63,368 nucleotides of DNA from an uncultured Clostridia bacterium. GTDB taxonomy: Bacteria > Bacillota > Clostridia > TANB77 > CAG-508. Below are positions 38,018-46,220 of the stretch, in pieces. The DNA lies in the NCBI GenBank assembly GCA_947628815.1, contig CANRBJ010000008.1, forward strand, positions 1-63,368, written 5' to 3'. The notes below the pieces were generated by a model, which saw only the letters and a program-made list of their open reading frames with translations, searched no databases and was not told the DNA's origin. Both the position numbers and the translations under genes were made by a program. The stretch's first letter is position 1. Every line of letters begins with the position of its first letter.

Positions 38018-39469
38018 ATGAAAAAAATAAAAGAAATGTTATTTGATAAAAAATTTTATATATACATAATAATATCGATTATATTCTTTGGTATATTTTT
38101 TAAATTAGAATATGCAACAGATACATATACTGTATTTGAAAATACTACTAAGGAAACTGTTGAACATTTTTTTGAATCTGGACGTTTTGTAACAGGAATA
38201 TGCCAAGCAATTATACGACTAGTGCATATAAACAATACTTTTACCTATTTAATATCTTTTATATTAGGGATTATATCGTTAAGTATTGCATTATATAAAT
38301 TAGAAAAAATATTTGAACAAGATATAGGAGAGAACATAACAATTGCAATACTTACATCTGTACTTGTTATTATAAATGTGTTTTCAATTGAACTGTTTTT
38401 ATATATTGAAAAAGGTATATTACTGCTTTCGGTGTTACTAAATGTATTAGCTGTTGAAAAATTAATTTTATACATAAAGGGTAATAAAAAAGCTGTGATT
38501 TGGGCGTTATTGTATATGTTTATAGCAAACTGTTGCTATCAAGGAACTGTTTCTTTATTTGTTATGCTAGGTCTTGTATATGTTATTAAATATAGCAAAA
38601 CTTTTAAAGATTTTTTAAAAAATACAGTTATATTAGCATTTACTTATGGTATTCCAGCATTAATTAATTATGCAGTTGTAAAATTTATATTTGCTAATTC
38701 TAGAATAGCAGGAGATTTTGATTTTGCATTATCTATTCAAAAAATAATTGAAGGAAGCCAAAAGTTGTTTTTTACATATTCGATTTTGCCTAAATATTTG
38801 TTTATGAGTGTAATTGCATTATTGTTTATTTGTATATTATATTTTTCAATAAATCAAAAAAAGTCTACTTATGATAAAATTGTACCAGTAGTTTCAATAG
38901 TTTTTATAGTGTTAGGTAGTTTAATAGCAACAATATTACCTCAATTTATGCAAGCAACTTCATCAATTTGGTTTGTTCCAAGAAGTAGTTATGCGTTTGG
39001 AGGAATTATAGGTATTCTAATTTTATTTTTATTTATGAATTTCAAAGTAAATAAAAAATTAGAAAAAATATTGATAATGGGAATGATTTTGTATTTAGTA
39101 GTACAATATGTAAATTTCCAAGATATTGCCTTAGACCACTATTTGGTAAACTATATGGATGAAATTCAAGCAATGCAAATAAAGGAAAAAATAGCGACTT
39201 ACGAAGAACAAACAGGGAAAACGGTTACAAAGGTAGCATTTTATGAAAGTGATTTACCTAGCTGGACATATCCAAATATACGAGCTATAGGGGATATTAA
39301 TATTAAAGCGCTTTCACCTGCTTGGTCTAGAATACCATATTTAAAGCATTATTTAGATAGAAGTTTGGAAGAAGTAGACAAGCAAGAAGAGATTGAAAAG
39401 GAATTCTTTGAAAATAAGGAAAATATAATTATTATACGAGAAGATACTTTACATTTATATATTACTTAG
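38018..39469 (+). CDS. GtrII-like membrane glucosyltransferase
   Basis: 483 residues with about ten membrane helices. The start ATG 38018 follows GGCGAGGT and replaces an in-frame ATG at 38000 inside the previous gene. Pattern of the GtrII family: an early outside loop TVFENTTKETVEHFFESGRF with acidic residues after helix 1, the helix-rich middle and a C-terminal soluble part. GtrII proteins add glucosyl side branches from a polyprenol-phosphate donor. GtrA- and polyprenol-glycosyltransferase-like genes at 41667-43058 would supply that donor. Confidence 0.75.
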   Translation: MKKIKEMLFDKKFYIYIIISIIFFGIFFKLEYATDTYTVFENTTKETVEHFFESGRFVTGICQAIIRLVHINNTFTYLISFILGIISLSIALYKLEKIFEQDIGENITIAILTSVLVIINVFSIELFLYIEKGILLLSVLLNVLAVEKLILYIKGNKKAVIWALLYMFIANCCYQGTVSLFVMLGLVYVIKYSKTFKDFLKNTVILAFTYGIPALINYAVVKFIFANSRIAGDFDFALSIQKIIEGSQKLFFTYSILPKYLFMSVIALLFICILYFSINQKKSTYDKIVPVVSIVFIVLGSLIATILPQFMQATSSIWFVPRSSYAFGGIIGILILFLFMNFKVNKKLEKILIMGMILYLVVQYVNFQDIALDHYLVNYMDEIQAMQIKEKIATYEEQTGKTVTKVAFYESDLPSWTYPNIRAIGDINIKALSPAWSRIPYLKHYLDRSLEEVDKQEEIEKEFFENKENIIIIREDTLHLYIT

Positions 39470-39476
39470 AATAATA

Positions 39477-39509
39477 AAAAAAGCCACGACTTATGTTGTG
39501 GCTTTTTTT
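39477..39509 (+). terminator. Intrinsic terminator at end of the glycan operon
   Basis: AAAAAAGCCACGAC-TTAT-GTTGTGGCTTTTTTT: a GC-rich stem, 4-nt loop and T-run. With A-runs on the other side, it can also serve the convergent DUF2142 gene. Confidence 0.9.
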
Positions 39510-39516
39510 ATAAAAT

Positions 39517-41508
39517 TTATAAATGAACAATAATGATTTGTGCAATTGTATAAATATTTAATATTAGTAAAGAAATGCAAACTAATTTATTTATATTATC
39601 AACATTATAAAATGATTTTATTTTTGCTTTTATACCTAGTAACAACATTAGAAGAGGTATAATTGGAAGGAAATACCTACCTTGTACACCTAATATACTA
39701 TTACTTCCAACAGTTGTCCATTGTACATATAAGCTTGTAAATATTAAGCCTATTATTGCTAAACAAACTAGAACTATCCATACAATTTGATAAGTTTTAA
39801 ATTTATTCCTTAATTCTTCGTCAGTTATTGCTACAAAAATATATATTGCAAGTATAGTATAAGGTAGTATCGAATGTAAATTAATAAGCTCGCCCCATCC
39901 CAATTCTGAACCAAATAATGATAATATGTATTTATTCAAATTAATATCAACACTATACATTAATAGTTGTATATAATGAAATGGATCTTTTAAAGCTAAT
40001 AGTACTTGTATTTTAGAATCACCTTCTCTAAATATTGCAAGATATCGACTAGAGAAAGCAAGCCATAATAAGTTTATAGCAAATGCTATGCCAGCAATTA
40101 CTATGAAATTAATAACTTTAGTTTTATTGGTTTTACATTTAAATTTTTCTTTTGGTATAATTAACATTAATCCTACAAGTGGAATATATACTATTTTGCA
40201 TAATGCAATTATAATAGATAAAATAAATAAAATACAGTTTTCTTTTAAACCAACTTTTTTATTATTATCAAATGCTAAATGTAGTATATATGCTATATAT
40301 AAGAAGGATATTGAAATTGTTAAGGCATCAGGAGATAATGATGAAAACCCTTCTAGTGCAATTGGAATCATAGCAGCAACTAACAATAACTTTTTTCCAA
40401 ATGGAATAATTTTAATTGCAATATATATTAGTAAAATAGAAACAATCATATTTAATAATCGTCCACTGTATGCGATAAATAGAACATTAGAAGTTATAAT
40501 TCTTGCTATAAATATTCCAATAGCTTGTGGTAAATATTGTATAAAAGAATATACTGCAGAAGTTTCAGGACTTAATATTCCTGAACTCTCATTATTTAGT
40601 TTTACCTGTAAATTCTTTTGCACATCTTTATATGTCATAGTAGTCCAATCAGAAGGGAATATTTTTGAAACTCCTTCAGGCATATTAGAACCTTGTATTC
40701 CATTTTCTATTGGAGTTACAAGATTACCAATAGATACTTCATATGCTTTTATCCAATGATAGTATTCATCATGATTTTTAAAAGTAGGCATGGATATTAA
40801 GAAAAAGATACATACAACAAAAGCAATTATTAAAAATACATTTTCTATTTTTATGTTCTTTTTTTTATATATTATAATAGAAACAGCAATTGCAATAATA
40901 TTTAAAGGTATCATAATTCCATAATATATACAGACTCTTTCGGGGCTTTTGTAAAAATCTTGAAATATTAAAGAACTGTTTGAAAGTTCATTTCCATTAA
41001 TAAATAATTTGTTTTGTGAAAATTCATTTTGTGTAGTATATTTCAATGTATAAAAGGCGTCATAATCTTGTAAATCATCAAATTTTACATTTATTTTATA
41101 TTGTTTATCTTTTGAATGTGGTTGCTTTTTAAACTTTATTAAATATGTGGAATTTTCTCTTATATAATTACGAGAAATAGTGTTTGTATATAATACTTCA
41201 CCATTATCGTTTTCCACTGAAAGAATTAAATTTCCGCCATAATTTATAGAGTCTTTATAGGGTTCAAAATCGATTGATATTTTTTCTAAGTTATCATCAA
41301 TTGCTATAAAAGTTTGTGTTACTACAGTTGTTTCTTCTATATTTTCTAAAACTCCCGTACTTTCCTGCAAATTTCCTTTGGCATATAATTTATTACTAAT
41401 ACTTAAATTATATGAACATAGCATATTAATAATAAAAATAGCAATAGCTAATATAAAATAAAATTTACAATTACTTCTTATATTTTTATACATATAAACA
41501 ATCATCAC
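39517..41508 (-). CDS. DUF2142-type polytopic membrane protein
   Basis: 663 residues, about 12-13 membrane helices with a large outside domain between helix 1 and 2 (about 30-195, beta-rich). The segment FKNHDEYYHWIKAYEVSIGNLVTP is the DUF2142 hallmark (acidic pair in the first loop as in GT-C enzymes). Likely a glycosyltransferase of the GT-C type using a polyprenol-linked sugar outside the cell. Convergent with the glycan operon. The start at 41508 sits right on AAAGGTG; the downstream Met at 41496 has better spacing. Confidence 0.8.
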   Translation of the reverse strand: MMIVYMYKNIRSNCKFYFILAIAIFIINMLCSYNLSISNKLYAKGNLQESTGVLENIEETTVVTQTFIAIDDNLEKISIDFEPYKDSINYGGNLILSVENDNGEVLYTNTISRNYIRENSTYLIKFKKQPHSKDKQYKINVKFDDLQDYDAFYTLKYTTQNEFSQNKLFINGNELSNSSLIFQDFYKSPERVCIYYGIMIPLNIIAIAVSIIIYKKKNIKIENVFLIIAFVVCIFFLISMPTFKNHDEYYHWIKAYEVSIGNLVTPIENGIQGSNMPEGVSKIFPSDWTTMTYKDVQKNLQVKLNNESSGILSPETSAVYSFIQYLPQAIGIFIARIITSNVLFIAYSGRLLNMIVSILLIYIAIKIIPFGKKLLLVAAMIPIALEGFSSLSPDALTISISFLYIAYILHLAFDNNKKVGLKENCILFILSIIIALCKIVYIPLVGLMLIIPKEKFKCKTNKTKVINFIVIAGIAFAINLLWLAFSSRYLAIFREGDSKIQVLLALKDPFHYIQLLMYSVDINLNKYILSLFGSELGWGELINLHSILPYTILAIYIFVAITDEELRNKFKTYQIVWIVLVCLAIIGLIFTSLYVQWTTVGSNSILGVQGRYFLPIIPLLMLLLGIKAKIKSFYNVDNINKLVCISLLILNIYTIAQIIIVHL

Positions 41509-41605
41509 CTTTACTCTTTTTTTAACAGTATCATTCTATATTTATTTAATACACTTGTCAACATATAAATGTTTGAACCTTACTATAGAAAATTTGATAA
41601 AAAAA

Positions 41606-41634
41606 TTGAACAATAAAATTTTTTATGATAAAAT
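41606..41634 (+). promoter_or_regulatory. Promoter of the GtrA-like gene
   Basis: TTGAAC (41606-41611), a 17-bp spacer and TAAAAT (41629-41634). Confidence 0.7.
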
Positions 41635-41666
41635 AGCGAATATAATAAAAAAGGAGAAGGAAAAAG

Positions 41667-42092
41667 TTGAAAAAAATATATATTGAATGTAAGGAGTTAT
41701 ATTTAAAATATAAAGAAGCGATTAATTATTTGATTTTTGGTTTTTTATCTTTTGTTGTATCTATGCTTACTTATTACTTAAGTAGATTTATTTTTGATTA
41801 TGTAGTTAGTAACTTTATATCTTGGGTAGCAGCAGTACTTTTTGCATATGTTACTAATAAATTGTTTGTATTTGAAAGTAATGCAAATACTAAAATTGGT
41901 TTAGTAAAAGAGTTTGGAATGTTTGTGTTAAGTCGAATTTTTACACTTATTCTAGAAACATTTATTATGTATATAATGATAGACTTGTTAAATATGAACG
42001 ATAAATTAGTAAAAGTAATAGCGCAAATTGTAGTAATTTTTGTAAATTATATATTAAGTAAATTAATAATTTTTAAAAAGAATAAAGAATAG
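41667..42092 (+). CDS. GtrA-like membrane protein
   Basis: 141 residues, four membrane helices with the family pattern NYLIFGFLSFVVSMLTYYL, FAYVTNKLFVFES and NYILSKLIIF. Thought to flip polyprenol-phosphate-linked sugars. TTG start at 41667, with GGAGAAGG upstream. It is 15 bp ahead of the matching glycosyltransferase 42108-43058. Confidence 0.9.
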   Translation: MKKIYIECKELYLKYKEAINYLIFGFLSFVVSMLTYYLSRFIFDYVVSNFISWVAAVLFAYVTNKLFVFESNANTKIGLVKEFGMFVLSRIFTLILETFIMYIMIDLLNMNDKLVKVIAQIVVIFVNYILSKLIIFKKNKE

Positions 42093-42107
42093 AAAGGGGA
42101 AAATATT

Positions 42108-43058
42108 GTGGAGAAAATAGCTATCTTAATACCTTGTTATAATGAAGAATTAACAATTGAAAAAGTTATTAAAGATTTTAAAAAAGAATTACCAGATGCC
42201 GATATATATATTTATGATAATAATTCAAAAGATAGAACAGTAGAAATTGCAAAAGCAAATGGCGCAATTGTAAGGCATGAATATAAACAAGGGAAAGGTA
42301 ATGTTGTACGAACGATGTTTAGAGAAATAGAAGCAGATATTTATGTAATGGTAGATGGAGATGATACATACCCTGCAGAAGCAGTTCATCAATTAATAGA
42401 ACCAATAAGAAATAAAGAAGCGGATATGGTTATAGGAGATCGTTTATCTAATGGAACGTATCAAGAAGAAAATAAAAGACAATTTCATGAATTCGGAAAT
42501 TATTTAGTAAAAAAATCAATTAATCTCTTATTTAGAACACACTTAAAGGATATAATGACAGGATATAGAGCGTTTAATAAAATGTTTGTAAAAAATATGC
42601 CAGTTATGACGCAAAAATTCGAAATTGAAACAGAAATGTCATTATATGCATTGGATAAAAAGTATATAATTAAAGAAATACCAATTTTATATAGAGACAG
42701 ACCATCAGGAAGTGTTTCTAAATTAAACACAATTAGTGATGGAATAAAAGTAATAAAAACAATTGTAAATATGTTTAAAAACTATAAACCATTGTACTTT
42801 TTTACAATTATAGCAAGCATTATGGCAGTTATAGGATTAATTATTGGAATTCCTGTAATTATAGAATTTTTTAGTACAAGTTATATAACTAAAGTACCAT
42901 CAGCAATACTTGCAACAGGAATAATAACACTTTCAGTTATAATTGGTCAGTGTGGTGTTATTTTGCATACGGTTGTGAAAAATCATAAAGAGGATTATGA
43001 ACTAAATTTATTACGTTACAATCAGTTGGAAGAGATAAAAAATAATAAACAAGTATAA
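42108..43058 (+). CDS. Polyprenol-phosphate glycosyltransferase (GT2, DPM1/GtrB-like)
   Basis: 316 residues, GTG start with AAAGGGGA. GT-A core: IAILIPCYNEELTIEKVI, DNNSKDRT, VDGDDTYP (D-x-D), GDRLSNG, ELEFETE-like FEIETEMSLYAL and DRPSGSVSKLNT. Two C-terminal membrane helices (about 228-250 and 262-285). It makes polyprenol-P-sugar for the membrane transferases of the locus. Confidence 0.9.
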   Translation: MEKIAILIPCYNEELTIEKVIKDFKKELPDADIYIYDNNSKDRTVEIAKANGAIVRHEYKQGKGNVVRTMFREIEADIYVMVDGDDTYPAEAVHQLIEPIRNKEADMVIGDRLSNGTYQEENKRQFHEFGNYLVKKSINLLFRTHLKDIMTGYRAFNKMFVKNMPVMTQKFEIETEMSLYALDKKYIIKEIPILYRDRPSGSVSKLNTISDGIKVIKTIVNMFKNYKPLYFFTIIASIMAVIGLIIGIPVIIEFFSTSYITKVPSAILATGIITLSVIIGQCGVILHTVVKNHKEDYELNLLRYNQLEEIKNNKQV

Positions 43059-43129
43059 ATATGGTATATTTTTTATTGTAATTGGAATATTAATGAAAAT
43101 GGATAACACAAAAAGAAAGGAGATAAAAA

Positions 43130-43445
43130 ATGGCTGTTGTAAAAATAACACGGAGAAAATTTTGAACAAGAAGTATCAAATTCTAATGTTCCTGTTTTAC
43201 TGGATTTTTGGGCAAGTTGGTGTGGACATTGCCAAATGGCGGCACCAGTTATAGATGAAATTGCAAATGAAATGCAAAATGAAATAAAGGTAGGAAAAGT
43301 AAATGTGGATGAAGAACCAAAACTAGCTGAAGCATTTAATGTTACAGGTATACCAACATTTCTTGTTATAAATAACGGAAAATTAATAAATCAAATGGTT
43401 GGAGCAAGAAGTAAGGAAGAAATATTAGAGATGATAAAAAAATAA
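43130..43445 (+). CDS. trxA: Thioredoxin, read through one +1 frame change at CGG
   Basis: ATG 43130 follows AAAGGAG. After seven codons (MAVVKIT) the in-frame codon is CGG (43151-43153). Skipping its C gives GGA (Gly8) and continues ENFEQEVSNSNVPVLLDFWA to a 104-residue protein, the exact thioredoxin length. Active site WCGHC (30-34), cis-Pro in GIPTFLV. WCGHC is a less common variant of WCGPC and tends to be more oxidising. Without the shift, translation stops after a few codons. If the frame change were not decoded, initiation would have to be at the internal ATG 43236, which lacks the active site. It reduces disulfides in the cytoplasm. Confidence 0.88.
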
Positions 43446-43463
43446 TAAAAATCTGAATAGTTG

Positions 43464-43492
43464 TTGACTATTATTAAAAAAAGCGATATGAT
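43464..43492 (+). promoter_or_regulatory. Promoter of the PLP sulfur enzyme
   Basis: TTGACT (43464-43469), a 17-bp spacer and TATGAT (43487-43492). An 85-nt leader follows with a weak AT hairpin near 43525-43548; I see no SAM riboswitch or T-box core in it. Confidence 0.6.
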
Positions 43493-43577
43493 TGCAATGA
43501 AATAGTATATAAGTGACGAATGAAGTAAAATAATTTTTATTTCACCACATCTTTATATTGAAAGGACGATATATACT

Positions 43578-44756
43578 ATGAAAAATTTTAGCAATTATAC
43601 AGATTATGACAAAAAAGAAAATTGGAAAATTGGCTCAAAACTTGTACATGGGGCTCTTGGCTCTGATCCTATGACAGGTGCAGTTAGTTTCCCAATTTTT
43701 CAAACGGCGACATTTAGGTTTAGAGCATTAGGAGATTCTTTAGGATTTGACTATACTAGATGTCAAAATCCAACAGTAGAAGAGCTAGAAAGAACAATGG
43801 CGATTTTAGAAGAGGGAACAGAAGGCTTTGCATTAGCAAGTGGAATGGCAGCAGTTATGTGTGCATTATCCGTACTTAAGTCTAAGGATCATGTTATTTT
43901 GTCTGATGATATTTATGGTGGAACATATGAAATTGCACAAACAGTTTTACCAGATCACAATATAGAAACTAGCTTTGTGGATTTAAGTGATATTGAATTA
44001 TTTAAAGCAAATATAAAAGAAAATACAAAAATGGTTTTTATAGAAACACCAACCAATCCAATGATGAAAGTTGCAGATATTGCAGAAATTAGTAAAATTG
44101 CAAAAGAAAAAGGTATTATTGTAGCAGTGGACAATACTTTACTTACTCCTTATTACCAAAAACCACTTACATTAGGAGCAGATATTGTTGTACATAGTGG
44201 AACTAAATACTTAGAAGGGCATAACGATACAATGGCAGGTTTTGTAGTTGTAAAGGATAAGGAAATAGGAGACAAAATGCGAGCTTTTCTAAAATATCAA
44301 GGTGGATGCTTAGCACCACTAAATGCTTGGCTAACTTTAAGAGGAATTAAAACGCTAGAACTTAGAATGCAAAAACATTCTGAAAATGCAATGAAAGTAG
44401 CAACTTGGCTACGCAATCATCCAAAAGTAAAGAAAGTATATTATATTGGTTTTGAAGATCATAAAGATTATCAAACAACTATAAAACAGACGACAGGATT
44501 TGGTGGAATGCTTTCTTTTGAAGTTGACAGTAAACAAACAGCTTTAAAAGTAATTGAAAAAGTGGATATGATATTGTTTGCAGGTAGCTTAGGCGGAGTT
44601 GAAAGTTTAATCACATATCCAATGATTGTAACACATCACGAAGTTCCAGAAGAAGTACGAGAAGCATTAGGAATTAATGAAAGATTTTTAAGACTTTCTG
44701 TAGGAATAGAGGATGCGGACGATATAATAAAAGATTTAGAACAAGCACTAGAGTAA
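43578..44756 (+). CDS. Cys/Met metabolism PLP enzyme (cystathionine gamma-synthase / gamma-lyase type)
   Basis: 392 residues. Fold-type I, MetB/MetC/MGL family. YTRCQNPTVEELE (the Arg of the neighbouring active site), ASGMAAVMCAL, DDIYGGTYE, ETPTNPMMKVAD, VDNTLLTPY, and HSGTKYLEGHND with the PLP-binding Lys. The family covers cystathionine synthase, lyases and O-acyl-homoserine sulfhydrylases, which cannot be separated by eye. Followed 29 bp later by dapF in the same direction. Confidence 0.9.
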   Translation: MKNFSNYTDYDKKENWKIGSKLVHGALGSDPMTGAVSFPIFQTATFRFRALGDSLGFDYTRCQNPTVEELERTMAILEEGTEGFALASGMAAVMCALSVLKSKDHVILSDDIYGGTYEIAQTVLPDHNIETSFVDLSDIELFKANIKENTKMVFIETPTNPMMKVADIAEISKIAKEKGIIVAVDNTLLTPYYQKPLTLGADIVVHSGTKYLEGHNDTMAGFVVVKDKEIGDKMRAFLKYQGGCLAPLNAWLTLRGIKTLELRMQKHSENAMKVATWLRNHPKVKKVYYIGFEDHKDYQTTIKQTTGFGGMLSFEVDSKQTALKVIEKVDMILFAGSLGGVESLITYPMIVTHHEVPEEVREALGINERFLRLSVGIEDADDIIKDLEQALE

Positions 44757-44785
44757 AAATAGAAAGATTCGAGAGGAAAAATAAA

Positions 44786-45637
44786 ATGAAGTTTACAAAA
44801 ATGCAAGCTTATGGAAATGACTATGTATATATAGACGCAATACATCAAAAATTAAATAATTTAAGTGAACTTGCAAAATTCGTAAGTAATAGGCATTTTG
44901 CAATAGGATCTGATGGGATGGTTTTAATTTGTCCATCTGAAGTTGCAGATTTTAGAATGAGAATGTTCAATCCAGATGGTACAGAAGGGGAAATGTGCGG
45001 AAATGCTTTAAGAAGTATGAGTAAATATGTATATGACCATAAATTTACAACAAAAACCAACTTAACTATAGAAACTTTAGGAGGAATACAGCATGTTGAA
45101 TTATTTGTTGAAAATGGACAAGCAGTTAATATAAAGGCTAATATTGGAAATCCTGTTCTAGATACTAAAAAAATACCAGTAAATACTAATTTGGAAGAAT
45201 TTATAGAACAACCAGTAAAAATATTAGATAAAGAATTTAAAATATCTGCAGTATCTTGGGGAAATCCTCATTGTGTTATGTTTGTTCCCGATGTAAATAA
45301 TTTGGATGTTGAAAAATATGGAAGAGAAATAGAACATAAAACAGATTTATTTCCCAATAAAACGAATGTAACATTTGCACAAGTTATAAATTCAAATTAC
45401 ATTAAAATAAGAGAATGGGAAAGAGGAACTGGTGAAACAATTGGGTGTGGAACAGGATGTTGTACAGCAGTAACAGTTTCTGTAATAACAGGGAGAACTA
45501 ATAGAAAAGTAGAAGTAGAGCAAATTGGAGGAATACTTGAAATTGAATGGGATAAAGAAACAGGCAATATGTTTATGAAAGGACCGTCTTATACAGTTTT
45601 TGAATCTGAAATTGATGTTTCTCATATAATAAAATAG
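44786..45637 (+). CDS. dapF: Diaminopimelate epimerase
   Basis: 283 residues. Converts LL- to meso-diaminopimelate for peptidoglycan and lysine. The two catalytic cysteines are in EMCGNALRS and GCGTGCCTA; AYGNDYVY, FNPDGTEG and SWGNPHCV are also family motifs. Full length. Indicates a DAP-type cell wall. Confidence 0.97.
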   Translation: MKFTKMQAYGNDYVYIDAIHQKLNNLSELAKFVSNRHFAIGSDGMVLICPSEVADFRMRMFNPDGTEGEMCGNALRSMSKYVYDHKFTTKTNLTIETLGGIQHVELFVENGQAVNIKANIGNPVLDTKKIPVNTNLEEFIEQPVKILDKEFKISAVSWGNPHCVMFVPDVNNLDVEKYGREIEHKTDLFPNKTNVTFAQVINSNYIKIREWERGTGETIGCGTGCCTAVTVSVITGRTNRKVEVEQIGGILEIEWDKETGNMFMKGPSYTVFESEIDVSHIIK

Positions 45638-45639
45638 CA

Positions 45640-45679
45640 AAAAAAGATAAATAGGAATATTAGCCTATTTATCTTTTTT
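45640..45679. terminator. Bidirectional intrinsic terminator, dapF / XRE gene
   Basis: A perfect 16-bp stem (45640-45655 with 45664-45679), A-run on one side and T-run on the other, between convergent genes. Confidence 0.85.
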
Positions 45680-46006
45680 GTTCATATATTGAATTAATTC
45701 GATTACAACTTTTTTATCATGAGCGGTTAATTCATAAAAACCAATTAAATCTGGATCAATTTTAAAATCATCATGTATATCCAAGTACTCTTGTAAAATA
45801 TAGGTGGGAGTAATATGATAAATATTGCATAATTTTACAAGTGTATCAACACTACCTTTTGTTTTATCACGTTCAATGTCTGAAATATATCTAGAAGCTA
45901 AATCAAGCATTTCAGCAACATCTTCTTGAGTATAGCCTAAAGACTTGCGAGTTCTTTTTAGAAGATTTCCAATCTTAATTTTAGATTTTTTCTTTTCCAA
46001 CTTCAT
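45665..46006 (-). CDS. XRE-family DNA-binding regulator
   Basis: 113 residues from ATG 46006 (AAGGTGAT upstream; the GTG at 46015 overlaps that site). Helix-turn-helix at about 15-70: GNLLKRTRKSLGYTQEDVAE, then LASRYISDIERDKTKGSVDTL, KLCNIYHITPTYIL. The C-terminal 40 residues (DLIGFYELTAHDKKVVIELI) form a short helical extension often seen in small phage-type or housekeeping repressors. Target unknown; it is divergent from glgP, with about 210 bp between them, and could regulate it or itself. Confidence 0.85.
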   Translation of the reverse strand: MKLEKKKSKIKIGNLLKRTRKSLGYTQEDVAEMLDLASRYISDIERDKTKGSVDTLVKLCNIYHITPTYILQEYLDIHDDFKIDPDLIGFYELTAHDKKVVIELIQYMNKKDK

Positions 46007-46136
46007 AACAATCACCTTATATATAAAATAACAAATAATGAAGAATAATTGAATGTTTGTATCTGTTATATATTGTGGAAATAATTTGGAATTTTATACG
46101 TAAAAAATAAAAAAATAAAAATATTTATAAAAATGT

Positions 46137-46165
46137 TTGACATTTCTTTTAATATAATAGATAAT
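46137..46165 (+). promoter_or_regulatory. Promoter of the alpha-glucan phosphorylase gene
   Basis: TTGACA (46137-46142), a 17-bp spacer and GATAAT (46160-46165). A TATAAT at 46153 is too close to the -35 box. The rest of the gap 46007-46136 is AT-rich with no other visible element. Confidence 0.6.
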
Positions 46166-46220
46166 AAATATGTTAATACATTAAGATAAAGTAAAGAAGA
46201 AACTAAGGAGGAAATGTAGA

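Noticed and set aside
40088-40759. 223-residue plus-strand open frame opposite the DUF2142 gene
   Set aside because: Antisense to a clear membrane-protein gene, no ribosome site or family pattern.
43493-43577. SAM riboswitch or T-box before the PLP sulfur enzyme
   Set aside because: Leader is only about 85 nt and shows neither the T-box sequence nor a multi-stem riboswitch core.
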